A stretch of DNA of 64,000 bases. Origin: JBGAPI01 sp044221335. GTDB lineage: Bacteria; Pseudomonadota; Gammaproteobacteria; Xanthomonadales; Ahniellaceae. The notes beneath the pieces are model-generated. The model worked only from the letters and a program-made list of their open reading frames with translations. It searched no databases and was not told the origin of the DNA. The position numbers were made by a program, and so were the translations under genes. The first letter of the stretch is position 1; every line of letters begins with the position of its first letter. Positions 56,296-64,000 of this stretch are shown here, in pieces. The stretch covers positions 1 through 64,000 of the forward strand of contig JBGAPI010000010.1 of assembly GCA_044221335.1 (NCBI GenBank), written 5' to 3'.

Positions 56296-58310
56296 GCCGC
56301 GCCGACTCGCCGGTCCTCGGCCGGCCGGCCTTCGTGCTCACCACGCTCGCCCTGACCGGCGCGGTGCTGCTCAACGCGCGCTGGCTGCCCACCGGTCTGC
56401 TGCTGCTGATGATCGGCTGCGTCGTGCTGCGGCTGGCGCTCCGGCTGCGCCGTCCCGGTCCGGTCCACTGGCTGCTGCGGCTGCCGCTGATCCCGCTGTT
56501 CATCCTGCTCATCGTCATCGAGTACCACAACATCTTCGGCCGCGACGCCGGCTCCGCGCTGCTCGCCGGCATGCTCTGCGTGAAGCTGCTCGAGACCGAG
56601 CAGCGCCGTGACGCGCGCCTCTTGCTGATGTTCGCGTCCTTCCTGACGATGTGCGCGTTCCTGTTCGACCAGGGACCGCTGCAGGCGTCGATCACCGCCA
56701 TCGAGGTCCTGCTGCTGCTGGTCGCGCTCAGGGCGCTGGCGCTGGAGCCGGCAACCGGCGGCGGGATCAACGCGATCTGGCCGACCCTCGGCGGCGCCGG
56801 CGTCTGGCGCCTCGTGAAGCTCCTGGCCTTCGCGCTGCCGTTCGCGATCGCCTGCTTCGTGCTGTTCCCGCGGCTGCAGTCGCCCCTGTGGGGTGCGCCG
56901 GCGGATACCTTCGCCGACCGCCGCGGGCTCAATCCGAAGGTCAAGCTCGGCCACGGGTCGATCCGCGACCAGGCGACCGATGACACGCCGGTGTTCCGGG
57001 TGAGCTTCGCCGGACCGATGCCGGGCCAGGAGAAGCGCTATTTCCGGGCCTTCGTGATGCCGGAGTTCATCGACGACGGCTGGAACCAGTCCGCCGTCAG
57101 CAGCGGCAGCATGTCCGCGGTGATCGGCGGCACGCCCGTCGACTACGAGGTCGTGATGGAGGGCACCGGCCAGAACTGGGTCCCGGCGCTCGACATCGTC
57201 GCCGACGGCAAGGCCGTCGCGCCGCTCCGGCTCACCGCCGACGGCACCCTCCACACCGCGCTGCCGATCGAGACGGCGGAGCGCTTCACCTTGCGCTCCT
57301 GGACGCAGTACCGGCTGGAGGAAACGCTCAGCGACGGCCAGAAGCGCTACTACAAGCGCCTTCCTCCGAACTCCAACCCGGCCGCGCAGCGGCTGGGACG
57401 GCAATGGGGACGCGACGCCGGCGCACCGATCGACATCGCCCAGAAGGCGCTCGACCTGTTCCACGAGTCCTTCACCTACTCGTTCGAGCCGGGCCCGGAG
57501 CCGCCGCGCGACGCGATCGACGACTTCCTGTTCAACACCCGGATCGGCTACTGCGAACACTATGCCTCGGCCTTCTCGTTCCTGATGCGGGCGGCCGGAG
57601 TACCGTCGCGGGTAGTGGTCGGCTTCCAGGGCGGCTACTACAACGCCGCCGGCGGATACCTGATCCTGCGGCGCGCCGACGCGCACGCGTGGAGCGAAAT
57701 CTGGATCGACGGCATCGGCTGGATGCGCGTCGACCCGACCGGCTCGATTTCGCCCGACCGGGTGATCGGCGACGCGACCGGCGATCCGGCGAGCCGCCGC
57801 CACTGGTACTCGGACACCTGGATCGCCGGCGTGTTCGATCGCGCCGACACCCTGCGCGCGGCGTGGATCCGCACCGTGGTCGAGTTCAGCTCGCTGCGTC
57901 AGCGCAATCTGGCGCGCGATCTCGGCATCGAGTCGACCGGCAGCGCCGCCTGGTTCGGCCTCCTGATCGGCGCCGCCGGGATCGGCCTCGGGATCGCCTA
58001 TCTGCTCGGCCAGTGGGGTCGCGGCCGCCATCCGGACCCTTTGCTGCAGGCCTGGCAGCAACTCGAGCGTCGGGCTGCGCGCGCCGGCGTCCAGCGCGGC
58101 CTGACGGAAGGTCCTGGCGACTTCGCGCGCCGCCTCGGCGAGCGCTTCCCCGGCCAGCGGGAGGACATCGCCGCCCTGGCGGAACAGTTCATCGTCATGC
58201 GCTACGGTAGGATCCGGCCGGATCGCACCCGCGTCGCCCGGCTGCAGGGCGACGTGCGGCGGCTGCGGCTCGACCGCACTGCGACGGCGAGTCGCACCGA
58301 TGCGTCCTGA
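56292..58310 (+). CDS. TgpA-like membrane transglutaminase
   Basis: The 672-residue protein has about six N-terminal helices (10-195), a periplasmic transglutaminase-like domain (about 230-520), a transmembrane helix near 555-580 and a cytoplasmic tail of the DUF4129 type. The catalytic triad is visible: Cys in IGYCEHYASAF, His in ADAHAWSE, Asp in MRVDPTG. A similar protein of Pseudomonas aeruginosa (TgpA) is essential. It completes the moxR-DUF58-transglutaminase unit by an ATGA overlap. Confidence 0.93.
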   Translation: MSRADSPVLGRPAFVLTTLALTGAVLLNARWLPTGLLLLMIGCVVLRLALRLRRPGPVHWLLRLPLIPLFILLIVIEYHNIFGRDAGSALLAGMLCVKLLETEQRRDARLLLMFASFLTMCAFLFDQGPLQASITAIEVLLLLVALRALALEPATGGGINAIWPTLGGAGVWRLVKLLAFALPFAIACFVLFPRLQSPLWGAPADTFADRRGLNPKVKLGHGSIRDQATDDTPVFRVSFAGPMPGQEKRYFRAFVMPEFIDDGWNQSAVSSGSMSAVIGGTPVDYEVVMEGTGQNWVPALDIVADGKAVAPLRLTADGTLHTALPIETAERFTLRSWTQYRLEETLSDGQKRYYKRLPPNSNPAAQRLGRQWGRDAGAPIDIAQKALDLFHESFTYSFEPGPEPPRDAIDDFLFNTRIGYCEHYASAFSFLMRAAGVPSRVVVGFQGGYYNAAGGYLILRRADAHAWSEIWIDGIGWMRVDPTGSISPDRVIGDATGDPASRRHWYSDTWIAGVFDRADTLRAAWIRTVVEFSSLRQRNLARDLGIESTGSAAWFGLLIGAAGIGLGIAYLLGQWGRGRHPDPLLQAWQQLERRAARAGVQRGLTEGPGDFARRLGERFPGQREDIAALAEQFIVMRYGRIRPDRTRVARLQGDVRRLRLDRTATASRTDAS

Positions 58311-58341
58311 ATTGCGTCCGTCCCAGTCTTCCGGAGCCGCC

Positions 58342-58854
58342 ATGAGAATCCCCGTCATCATCGTCGCCGCCGCCGCGCTCGGCGCCTGCGCCAGCATCCC
58401 GAAGCCGCTGCAGGGCAGCTACGCCACGGTGGGGCCGGATCAGGCCGCGCGCGGCCAGTCGGTGCGCTGGGGTGGACACATCATCGCGGTCGAGCCGCTG
58501 GCCGATCGCACCTGCATCCAGATCATGGGCAAGCCGCTCGGCGCCGGCGCGCGTCCGGTCGAGTCCGACAAGACCACCCAGCGATTCATCGCCTGCAAGA
58601 GCGGCTTCTACGATCCGGTGATCTTCTCCGAGGGCCGCGACATCACCGTCACCGGCAATGTCGGCGGCGAGGAGTCCCGCCGCGTCGGCGAGTACGACTA
58701 CCGCCTGCCGCGGGTCGACGCCGAGGCCGTGTTCCTGTGGCCGGAGCGCTACAGCTTCGACCGCCCCTACGCCGAACCCGTGTTCCTGTTCGCGCCGGGC
58801 TGGTACGGCTACGGGGCGCGGATCCACTACCGGGTTTCGCCGCGGCATCCCTGA
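58342..58854 (+). CDS. slp: Slp-family outer-membrane lipoprotein
   Basis: The 170-residue precursor has a lipoprotein signal with lipobox LGAC (Cys near residue 16). The mature part contains the Slp-type stretch VRWGGHIIAVEPLADRTCIQI and ESRRVGEYDYRLPRVDAEAVFLW. Slp of E. coli is a starvation-induced outer-membrane lipoprotein. It starts 31 bases after the transglutaminase gene. A dispersed repeat begins at the base after its TGA. Confidence 0.9.
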   Translation: MRIPVIIVAAAALGACASIPKPLQGSYATVGPDQAARGQSVRWGGHIIAVEPLADRTCIQIMGKPLGAGARPVESDKTTQRFIACKSGFYDPVIFSEGRDITVTGNVGGEESRRVGEYDYRLPRVDAEAVFLWPERYSFDRPYAEPVFLFAPGWYGYGARIHYRVSPRHP

Positions 58855-59005
58855 CAGGCTGTCGAGATTCAGCCAGCGGGTGCGGGACGTGGCTGTCCCG
58901 CCGACGAAGCGAGCGCGCCAGCGCCTGACTCGTCGACAGCGCGTCCGGGCATGGATCGGACGCGCGAGTTGAACATCGACCCGGCAGGTCGAGTTTCAGC
59001 AGGCC
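58855..59005. repeat. Dispersed intergenic palindromic element, copy B
   Basis: About 100 bases align with copy A at 71-170, starting CAGGCTGT and containing the same GCGGGAC/GTCCCGC stem with a different loop. At 58983-59005 an inverted copy of the left end appears (GGCCTGCTGAAACTCGACC on the minus strand), so the element has inverted ends. It starts directly after the slp stop codon. The remaining bases to 59188 hold nothing else I can identify. Confidence 0.7.
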
Positions 59006-59188
59006 GCCAGCTCGGCAGCATCCGCCGACGGACCACCGGATCGGCAGGGCGATGCGCCGCTCCCGGGTAGGAGCAGGGTCGCGTCGTCCGCGGCCGGCCG
59101 CTGCGCCGTGCGCGACCTCGGCGTGATCGGGAACCGCAACGTTGCGCTAGCATCCGACGGTCTCGGCGGCGTGCGGCGGTGAGCTGGC

Positions 59189-62100
59189 ATGCAGGGGAAG
59201 GGGCGACGCGGAGTCCTTCGGCGGCTGCTGGCAGTGGTCGCGACGGTCGTCGTTGTCCTCGCTCCGGGCGCCGGCAGCGCAATGCCGCGCAATCCGCGCT
59301 TCGAAACGCTGTCGGTGGACGACGGCCTGCCGCAGGACACGGTCAGCGCGGTCCTGCAGGACCACCAGGGCTTCCTGTGGATCGGCACCCAGGCCGGGCT
59401 GGCGCGCTACGACGGCTACCGCTACACGCTGTTCCAGAACGACCCGGCTGATCCGAGTTCGTTGGGCGACAACTACGTCACCGCGCTGCTGGAGGACGAC
59501 CAGGGTCGGCTGTGGGTCGGCACGCGGGGCGGACTGTTCCGCCTCGATGCCGGACGCCGGCGATTCGAGTCCATCGCTCCGCCGGAATCGGCCGGAGCCG
59601 TCCGTGGCCGGCGCGAGATCAACGCGCTTTTGGCAGAGCGCGATGGCGCGCCGGCCACCGTCACCGCCGTCTGGGTGGCGACGACCAAGGGGCTGGAACG
59701 GATCGACACGCGCGATGACGCGTTCGAGACCTGGCGCCAGAACGACGCCCACGACAGCCGGCCCGCCAGCGACGGCATCCAGTCGCTGGCCGCGGATCCC
59801 CTGGGCGGACTCTGGATCGGCAGCGGCATGGGACTCGATCGCTGGGACCGCGCCACGCGCCGCTTCAGCCACTACCCGGTCGGCTCGGGCAGGCGCGACA
59901 ACGTCGTCCAGACCCTGCACTGGAGCCACAACGGCCGCCTGTGGATCGGAACGCAGAGCGGCGTGCGCAGCTGGCGACCCGACGCCGAGGCGGCGCCCCG
60001 GATCGAGCCCGCCGACCTGCCGGCGGACGACATCCGCGCATTGCTCGAAACGGCCGATGGCGCCATCTGGATCGGCACCTACGCCAGCGGCCTCTACCGC
60101 TACGACCCGGCGGGCCCGAGCCTGACGAACTATCGCCACCAGGCACAGGATTCGGACAGCCTGGCGTCCAACGACGTGCAGTCGCTGTATGTCGACCGCA
60201 GCGACACCCTGTGGATCGGCAGCTGGACGGGCGGCGTCAGTCGCCTCGGCTTGCGCGGTGGCGGCTTCGAGCGCTACCTCAGCGTCAGCGGCGATGCCGC
60301 GTCGCTCAGCGACTCGCGGGTCCGCGGCGTCACCGGTGACCGCCGCGGCAGTATCTGGCTGGCGACGATGGGCGGTGGAATCAACCGTCTCGACACCGCT
60401 ACCGGTCGCTTCCGTTCCTATCTGCCGACGCAGCGTCCCGGCGAAATGCTGCTCGACCTGCGGGTGAACTGCATCGCCATCGACGGCGGCGGCGGGATCT
60501 GGGCGGGCACCGTCGGTGGGCTTGCGCGCGTCGATCCGGCCGCCGGGCGCTACACGCTCATGGACCTCGGCGCGCTGCCGGCGGCGCTGGAATCCGTCTT
60601 CGCGCTGCAGTTCGACGGCAACGGCGACCTATGGATCGGGACCGAGGGTGGCGCGCTGCGACGCCGGGCTGCCGATGGCGGACTGGACGTCTTCGTATCG
60701 CGGCCCGACCGCAGCGACAGCCTGCCTCCCGGCCGGGTCGCCGCGTTCCTGCTCGACCGGGACGGAACGCTCTGGATCGGCACCTATTCCGGACTCGCCC
60801 GCCTCGAACGCGATCGCGGGAGCTTCACCCGCTTCCACCACGATCCGGCGCGTGCGGACAGCCTGAGCCAGGATCGTGTCAACGACCTCTTCGAAGACCG
60901 CGCCGGCCGGCTGTGGGTGTCGACGGCCGGCGGGCTCAACCGGGTCGATTCGAAGAACGGGGCGGCGCTCGCGTTCCACGCGTACTCACGCCACGACGGC
61001 CTGGCGTCCGACGTGATCGGCAAGGTGCTCGAGGGTCACGATGGCGAACTGTGGATCAGCACCATCGCGGGCCTCAGCCGCCTCGACGTCGAGCACGGCG
61101 CGATCCGCAACTTCGGCGCCGGCGACGGCCTGATCACCGGCTCCTTCTACGTGAACTCCGGCTACGCCGACTCGGATGGGCGGCTGTACTTCGGAGGACA
61201 GCACGGCCTGCTGTCGTTCCTACCGACCGACATCGCCAGCAACCCGCTGCCGCCGGAGGTGCGGATCACCGAATTGCGCGTCTTCAACGCACCGGTCCGG
61301 GGCGATGCGCGACCCGCCGACGTCGCGTTCGACGGCGACATCGGCGACGCCGGGGAACTGCGGCTCGGCCCGGCGGCCGCGGTGTTCTCGCTGGAGTTCG
61401 CCGCCCTGCACTTCTCCGATCCGGCACGCAACCGCTACGCCCACCAGCTGGTCGGCGTCGATCCCGACTGGGTCCTGACCGGCGCCGACCAGCGCAGCGC
61501 GACCTACACCAACCTCGACGCCGGCCGCTATACCTTCCGGGTCAGGGCGGCCAACAAGGACGGCGTCTGGAACGAGACCGGCGCCAGCCTGATGATCGTG
61601 GTCGTGCCGCCGTGGTGGCGCACGTGGTGGTTCCGACTGGCCCTGCTGGCCGCCGCCGTCTCCGCGGTCGCCGCGGTGATCCGGCTGCGCGTGCGCGGGC
61701 TCGAGCAGCAGCGGCTGCAGCTGGCGCAGGAGGTGTCGGCGCGGACCTCCGAGGTGGTGCGCCAGAGGGACGAGATCGTCCAGCAGAAGGAGCTGCTCGA
61801 GCTCGGCCGCAACGACCTCTCAGTGCTCGGCGAGATCGGGCGCGAGATCACCGCGACGCTCGACCAGGATGCCGTGGTCCGGACGCTCGACCGCAACGTG
61901 CACGCCCTGCTCGAAGTCACTACCTTCGCGATCTACCTGCTCGATGCCCCGGGCCGCACCTTGCGCCAGGTGCTGAGGATGGAGGACGGCGTGGAGCTGC
62001 CGGACCACAGCATCGCGCTGGGCCATCCGACCAGCGACTCGGCGCGCTGCGTGCGCGAGCTCCGCGAGATCCTGGTCGACGTCGCCGATCCTGCCGGCGA

Positions 62101-64000
62101 TCCGAACCACGTGCCCGGGTCGCTGCAGACGCTGAGCCGACTGTTCGCGCCGCTGGCGATCGGCGAGCGGGTGCTCGGGGTGATGTCGGTGCAGTCGCAG
62201 CGACGCCATGCCTACGCTGCCCGCGAGCAGATGATCTTCCGCACCTTGTGCGCCTACGGCGCGATCGCGCTCGACAATGCCGCTGCCTACCGCCGGCTGG
62301 CCGCGATCGACGCCGAGCTCGGCCGCTCGCTGCGCGACCAGCAGCTGATCCTGGACCATGCCGCGGCCGCGATCTTCTTCGTCCGCGACCACCGCATCCT
62401 GCGCTGCAATTCCGGCATGGAACAGATCCTCGGCTACCCCCCCGGGGCGCTCACCGGCGCGTCCACCGAGATCTACTTCCCGAGCCACTCCGACTGGGAG
62501 GCGATGAACCGGCGGAACTTCCCGCAGATCGCCGCGGGTGAAGTGTCGACCGGCGAGTGCCAGGTCCAGCGCCGCGACGGCAGCCTGATCTGGATGGCCT
62601 ACCGCGGCCGCGCGGTGGAACCGCAGGCGCCCGAGCAGGGCACCATCTGGGTGGCCCACGACATCACCGAGCGCAAGCAGGCCGAGGCCGAACTGGAACG
62701 TGTGCTCCGCGACCAGCAGCTGATCTGGGACAACCTCAGCGGCGCGGTCGTGCTGACCCGCGACCGCATCATCGTGCGCTGCAGCCGCGGCGCCGAGGAA
62801 ATGCTCGGCTATGCACCGGGGACACTGCAGGGCAAGTCGGCGCGCTGCTACTTCCCTTCCGATCACGCCTTCGAAGAGTACGGGCGGCGCACCTACCCGG
62901 TGCTGGCCGCCGGCGAGGTCGCCCAGTCCGAGGTGCAATGGCAGCGCCTCGACGGCACGCTGATGTCGGGCTTTACCAGCGGCCGCGCAGTCGACCCGTC
63001 CGACCTCTCCGCCGGCGTGGTGTGGATGGCGCAGGACATCAGCGAAAAGAAGCGCGAGGAGGAAGAGCTGATCGAGGGCAAGCGCAAGGTCGAGCTCGCG
63101 CTCCGCCAGGTCGAGGCCACCCAGCGCCAGGTCACGGTGCTCTCCGAACTGGTCGGCTACTTGCAGGCCTGTCCCGACGAAGGCGAGGCCTGCGCCTGCA
63201 TCGCGGAATACGGACCGCGCCTGTTCCCGGGCGGCCGCGGCCGCCTCTACCTCAGCCGCAAGGGCGAAGACCTGCTGTCGGCGGCGGCCTGGGGACCGGA
63301 CAACGCCACGCCGGCCGTCGCCGCGCTGCGCAACGACGACTGCTGGGCGCTGCGCCGCGGGCAGGTCTACCGGGTCGACCAGCCCGTGTTGGCCCTGCCC
63401 TGCCCGCATCTCGGCGCCGACGCCCGCAATTGCGCCTGCAGTTGCGTACCGCTGATGGCGCAGGGCGACACCATCGGCCTCCTGCACGTGGCGCACGCCG
63501 GGCTGTCCGATGGCGTCGCCATCGATCTCGCGCAGAACCTGGCAGTGGCGATGGCCGAGCAGGCCGCGCTGGCCCTGGCGAACATCCGCCTGCGCGAGGC
63601 GCTGACCCAGCAATCGGTCCGGGACCCGCTCACCAGCCTGTACAACCGCCGCTACCTGCAGGACAGCATCGTCCGCATGCTGGGCCGCTGCCGTCGCGAC
63701 GGCATAGCCCTGTCGGTGCTGATGATCGACGTCGACCACTTCAAGAAGTTCAACGATACCTATGGCCATCACGCGGGCGACCACGTCCTGGTCGAGATGG
63801 CAAGGCTGGTCGCCGCGCGCTTCGGCGGCATCGACGTCGCCTGCCGCTATGGCGGCGAGGAATTCATCGTGCTGCTGCCGGGCCGCACGCTGACCGAGGC
63901 CGCCGCACGCGCGCTGGAGCTTCTGGACGCGGTGCGGGCGCTGCGACTCACCCACGACAACCGCAGCCTGGGCCGGATCACCGCATCGCTCGGCCTCGCG
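59189..64000 (+). CDS. Two-component-type propeller sensor with GAF, PAS and GGDEF domains (runs off the window)
   Basis: The open frame continues for 1604 codons without a stop to the window end. After a signal-anchor helix come about thirteen propeller blades (repeated LWIGT/GLxRxD units, about residues 50-690), a Y_Y_Y domain, a transmembrane helix near 810-830 and a coiled coil. A GAF domain (about 880-1030), two PAS domains (about 1045-1175 and 1175-1300), another GAF-like region and a GGDEF domain follow. The cyclase site is RYGGEEF and no RxxD inhibitory site precedes it (GGID instead), so product inhibition through that site is unlikely. The propeller would sense a periplasmic ligand. 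Confidence 0.92.
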   Translation, partial: MQGKGRRGVLRRLLAVVATVVVVLAPGAGSAMPRNPRFETLSVDDGLPQDTVSAVLQDHQGFLWIGTQAGLARYDGYRYTLFQNDPADPSSLGDNYVTALLEDDQGRLWVGTRGGLFRLDAGRRRFESIAPPESAGAVRGRREINALLAERDGAPATVTAVWVATTKGLERIDTRDDAFETWRQNDAHDSRPASDGIQSLAADPLGGLWIGSGMGLDRWDRATRRFSHYPVGSGRRDNVVQTLHWSHNGRLWIGTQSGVRSWRPDAEAAPRIEPADLPADDIRALLETADGAIWIGTYASGLYRYDPAGPSLTNYRHQAQDSDSLASNDVQSLYVDRSDTLWIGSWTGGVSRLGLRGGGFERYLSVSGDAASLSDSRVRGVTGDRRGSIWLATMGGGINRLDTATGRFRSYLPTQRPGEMLLDLRVNCIAIDGGGGIWAGTVGGLARVDPAAGRYTLMDLGALPAALESVFALQFDGNGDLWIGTEGGALRRRAADGGLDVFVSRPDRSDSLPPGRVAAFLLDRDGTLWIGTYSGLARLERDRGSFTRFHHDPARADSLSQDRVNDLFEDRAGRLWVSTAGGLNRVDSKNGAALAFHAYSRHDGLASDVIGKVLEGHDGELWISTIAGLSRLDVEHGAIRNFGAGDGLITGSFYVNSGYADSDGRLYFGGQHGLLSFLPTDIASNPLPPEVRITELRVFNAPVRGDARPADVAFDGDIGDAGELRLGPAAAVFSLEFAALHFSDPARNRYAHQLVGVDPDWVLTGADQRSATYTNLDAGRYTFRVRAANKDGVWNETGASLMIVVVPPWWRTWWFRLALLAAAVSAVAAVIRLRVRGLEQQRLQLAQEVSARTSEVVRQRDEIVQQKELLELGRNDLSVLGEIGREITATLDQDAVVRTLDRNVHALLEVTTFAIYLLDAPGRTLRQVLRMEDGVELPDHSIALGHPTSDSARCVRELREILVDVADPAGDPNHVPGSLQTLSRLFAPLAIGERVLGVMSVQSQRRHAYAAREQMIFRTLCAYGAIALDNAAAYRRLAAIDAELGRSLRDQQLILDHAAAAIFFVRDHRILRCNSGMEQILGYPPGALTGASTEIYFPSHSDWEAMNRRNFPQIAAGEVSTGECQVQRRDGSLIWMAYRGRAVEPQAPEQGTIWVAHDITERKQAEAELERVLRDQQLIWDNLSGAVVLTRDRIIVRCSRGAEEMLGYAPGTLQGKSARCYFPSDHAFEEYGRRTYPVLAAGEVAQSEVQWQRLDGTLMSGFTSGRAVDPSDLSAGVVWMAQDISEKKREEEELIEGKRKVELALRQVEATQRQVTVLSELVGYLQACPDEGEACACIAEYGPRLFPGGRGRLYLSRKGEDLLSAAAWGPDNATPAVAALRNDDCWALRRGQVYRVDQPVLALPCPHLGADARNCACSCVPLMAQGDTIGLLHVAHAGLSDGVAIDLAQNLAVAMAEQAALALANIRLREALTQQSVRDPLTSLYNRRYLQDSIVRMLGRCRRDGIALSVLMIDVDHFKKFNDTYGHHAGDHVLVEMARLVAARFGGIDVACRYGGEEFIVLLPGRTLTEAAARALELLDAVRALRLTHDNRSLGRITASLGLA

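Overview
The window is about 70% GC with gene-dense, strongly G/C-ending codons, and comes from a draft assembly (one run of Ns at 34039-34056). Several traits point to a gammaproteobacterium of the order Lysobacterales/Xanthomonadales: an RpfE-type gene coupled to recJ, a Tat-exported HiPIP, a rarA-crcB pair, the carA..carB-greA order, a membrane-anchored C13 peptidase, and dispersed GTGGGAGCGAC- and GGCGGGC-type intergenic palindromes. This placement is an inference; no rRNA or tRNA gene was seen.

Layout. 1-4.7 kb: tail of an unknown gene, a three-gene minus-strand operon (HiPIP, HutG-like deformylase, DUF6498-like membrane protein), then the methionine-salvage operon mtnB-mtnD-mtnC. 4.7-7.7 kb: a triple-GAF GGDEF-EAL protein. 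7.9-12.4 kb: ECF sigma factor, very long Pro/Ala-rich putative anti-sigma protein, YigZ and an MsbA-related ABC exporter. 12.4-19 kb: NUDIX hydrolase, APC permease, membrane C13 peptidase, glycerophosphodiesterase, and a second sigma/anti-sigma pair with a 23-codon ORF wedged between. 19-26.7 kb: parE, FMN reductase, an MFS-crcB-rarA operon (minus) and an amidase. 26.7-32.1 kb: accessory-looking stretch with a TPR Ser/Thr kinase, a third ECF-like sigma factor, two small secreted proteins and a pilin-like protein. 32.4-36.9 kb: rpsF-rpsR-rplI with its promoter and terminator, an AT-richer island with a small ORF, DDAH (interrupted by the gap), iscA and asnS. 36.9-43.3 kb: PaiB-like flavoprotein, an SDR lacking the catalytic Tyr/Lys, rpfE-recJ, and marR with an S41 peptidase. 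43.3-50.4 kb: carA - unknown 550-aa protein - carB - greA. 50.5-58.9 kb: small membrane protein, Maf, DNA glycosylase with a GT39 membrane glycosyltransferase, moxR-DUF58-transglutaminase, and a Slp lipoprotein. 59.2-64.0 kb: a propeller/GAF/PAS/GGDEF sensor that runs off the end.

Themes. Signalling is dense: three ECF-type sigma factors, each beside a different kind of partner, plus two large c-di-GMP proteins. Translational coupling by ATGA/GTGA overlaps is very common. Small palindromic repeats sit exactly at gene ends, and in at least five genes the repeat edge supplies the TAG stop codon. No CRISPR array, prophage, IS transposase or integrase was recognised.
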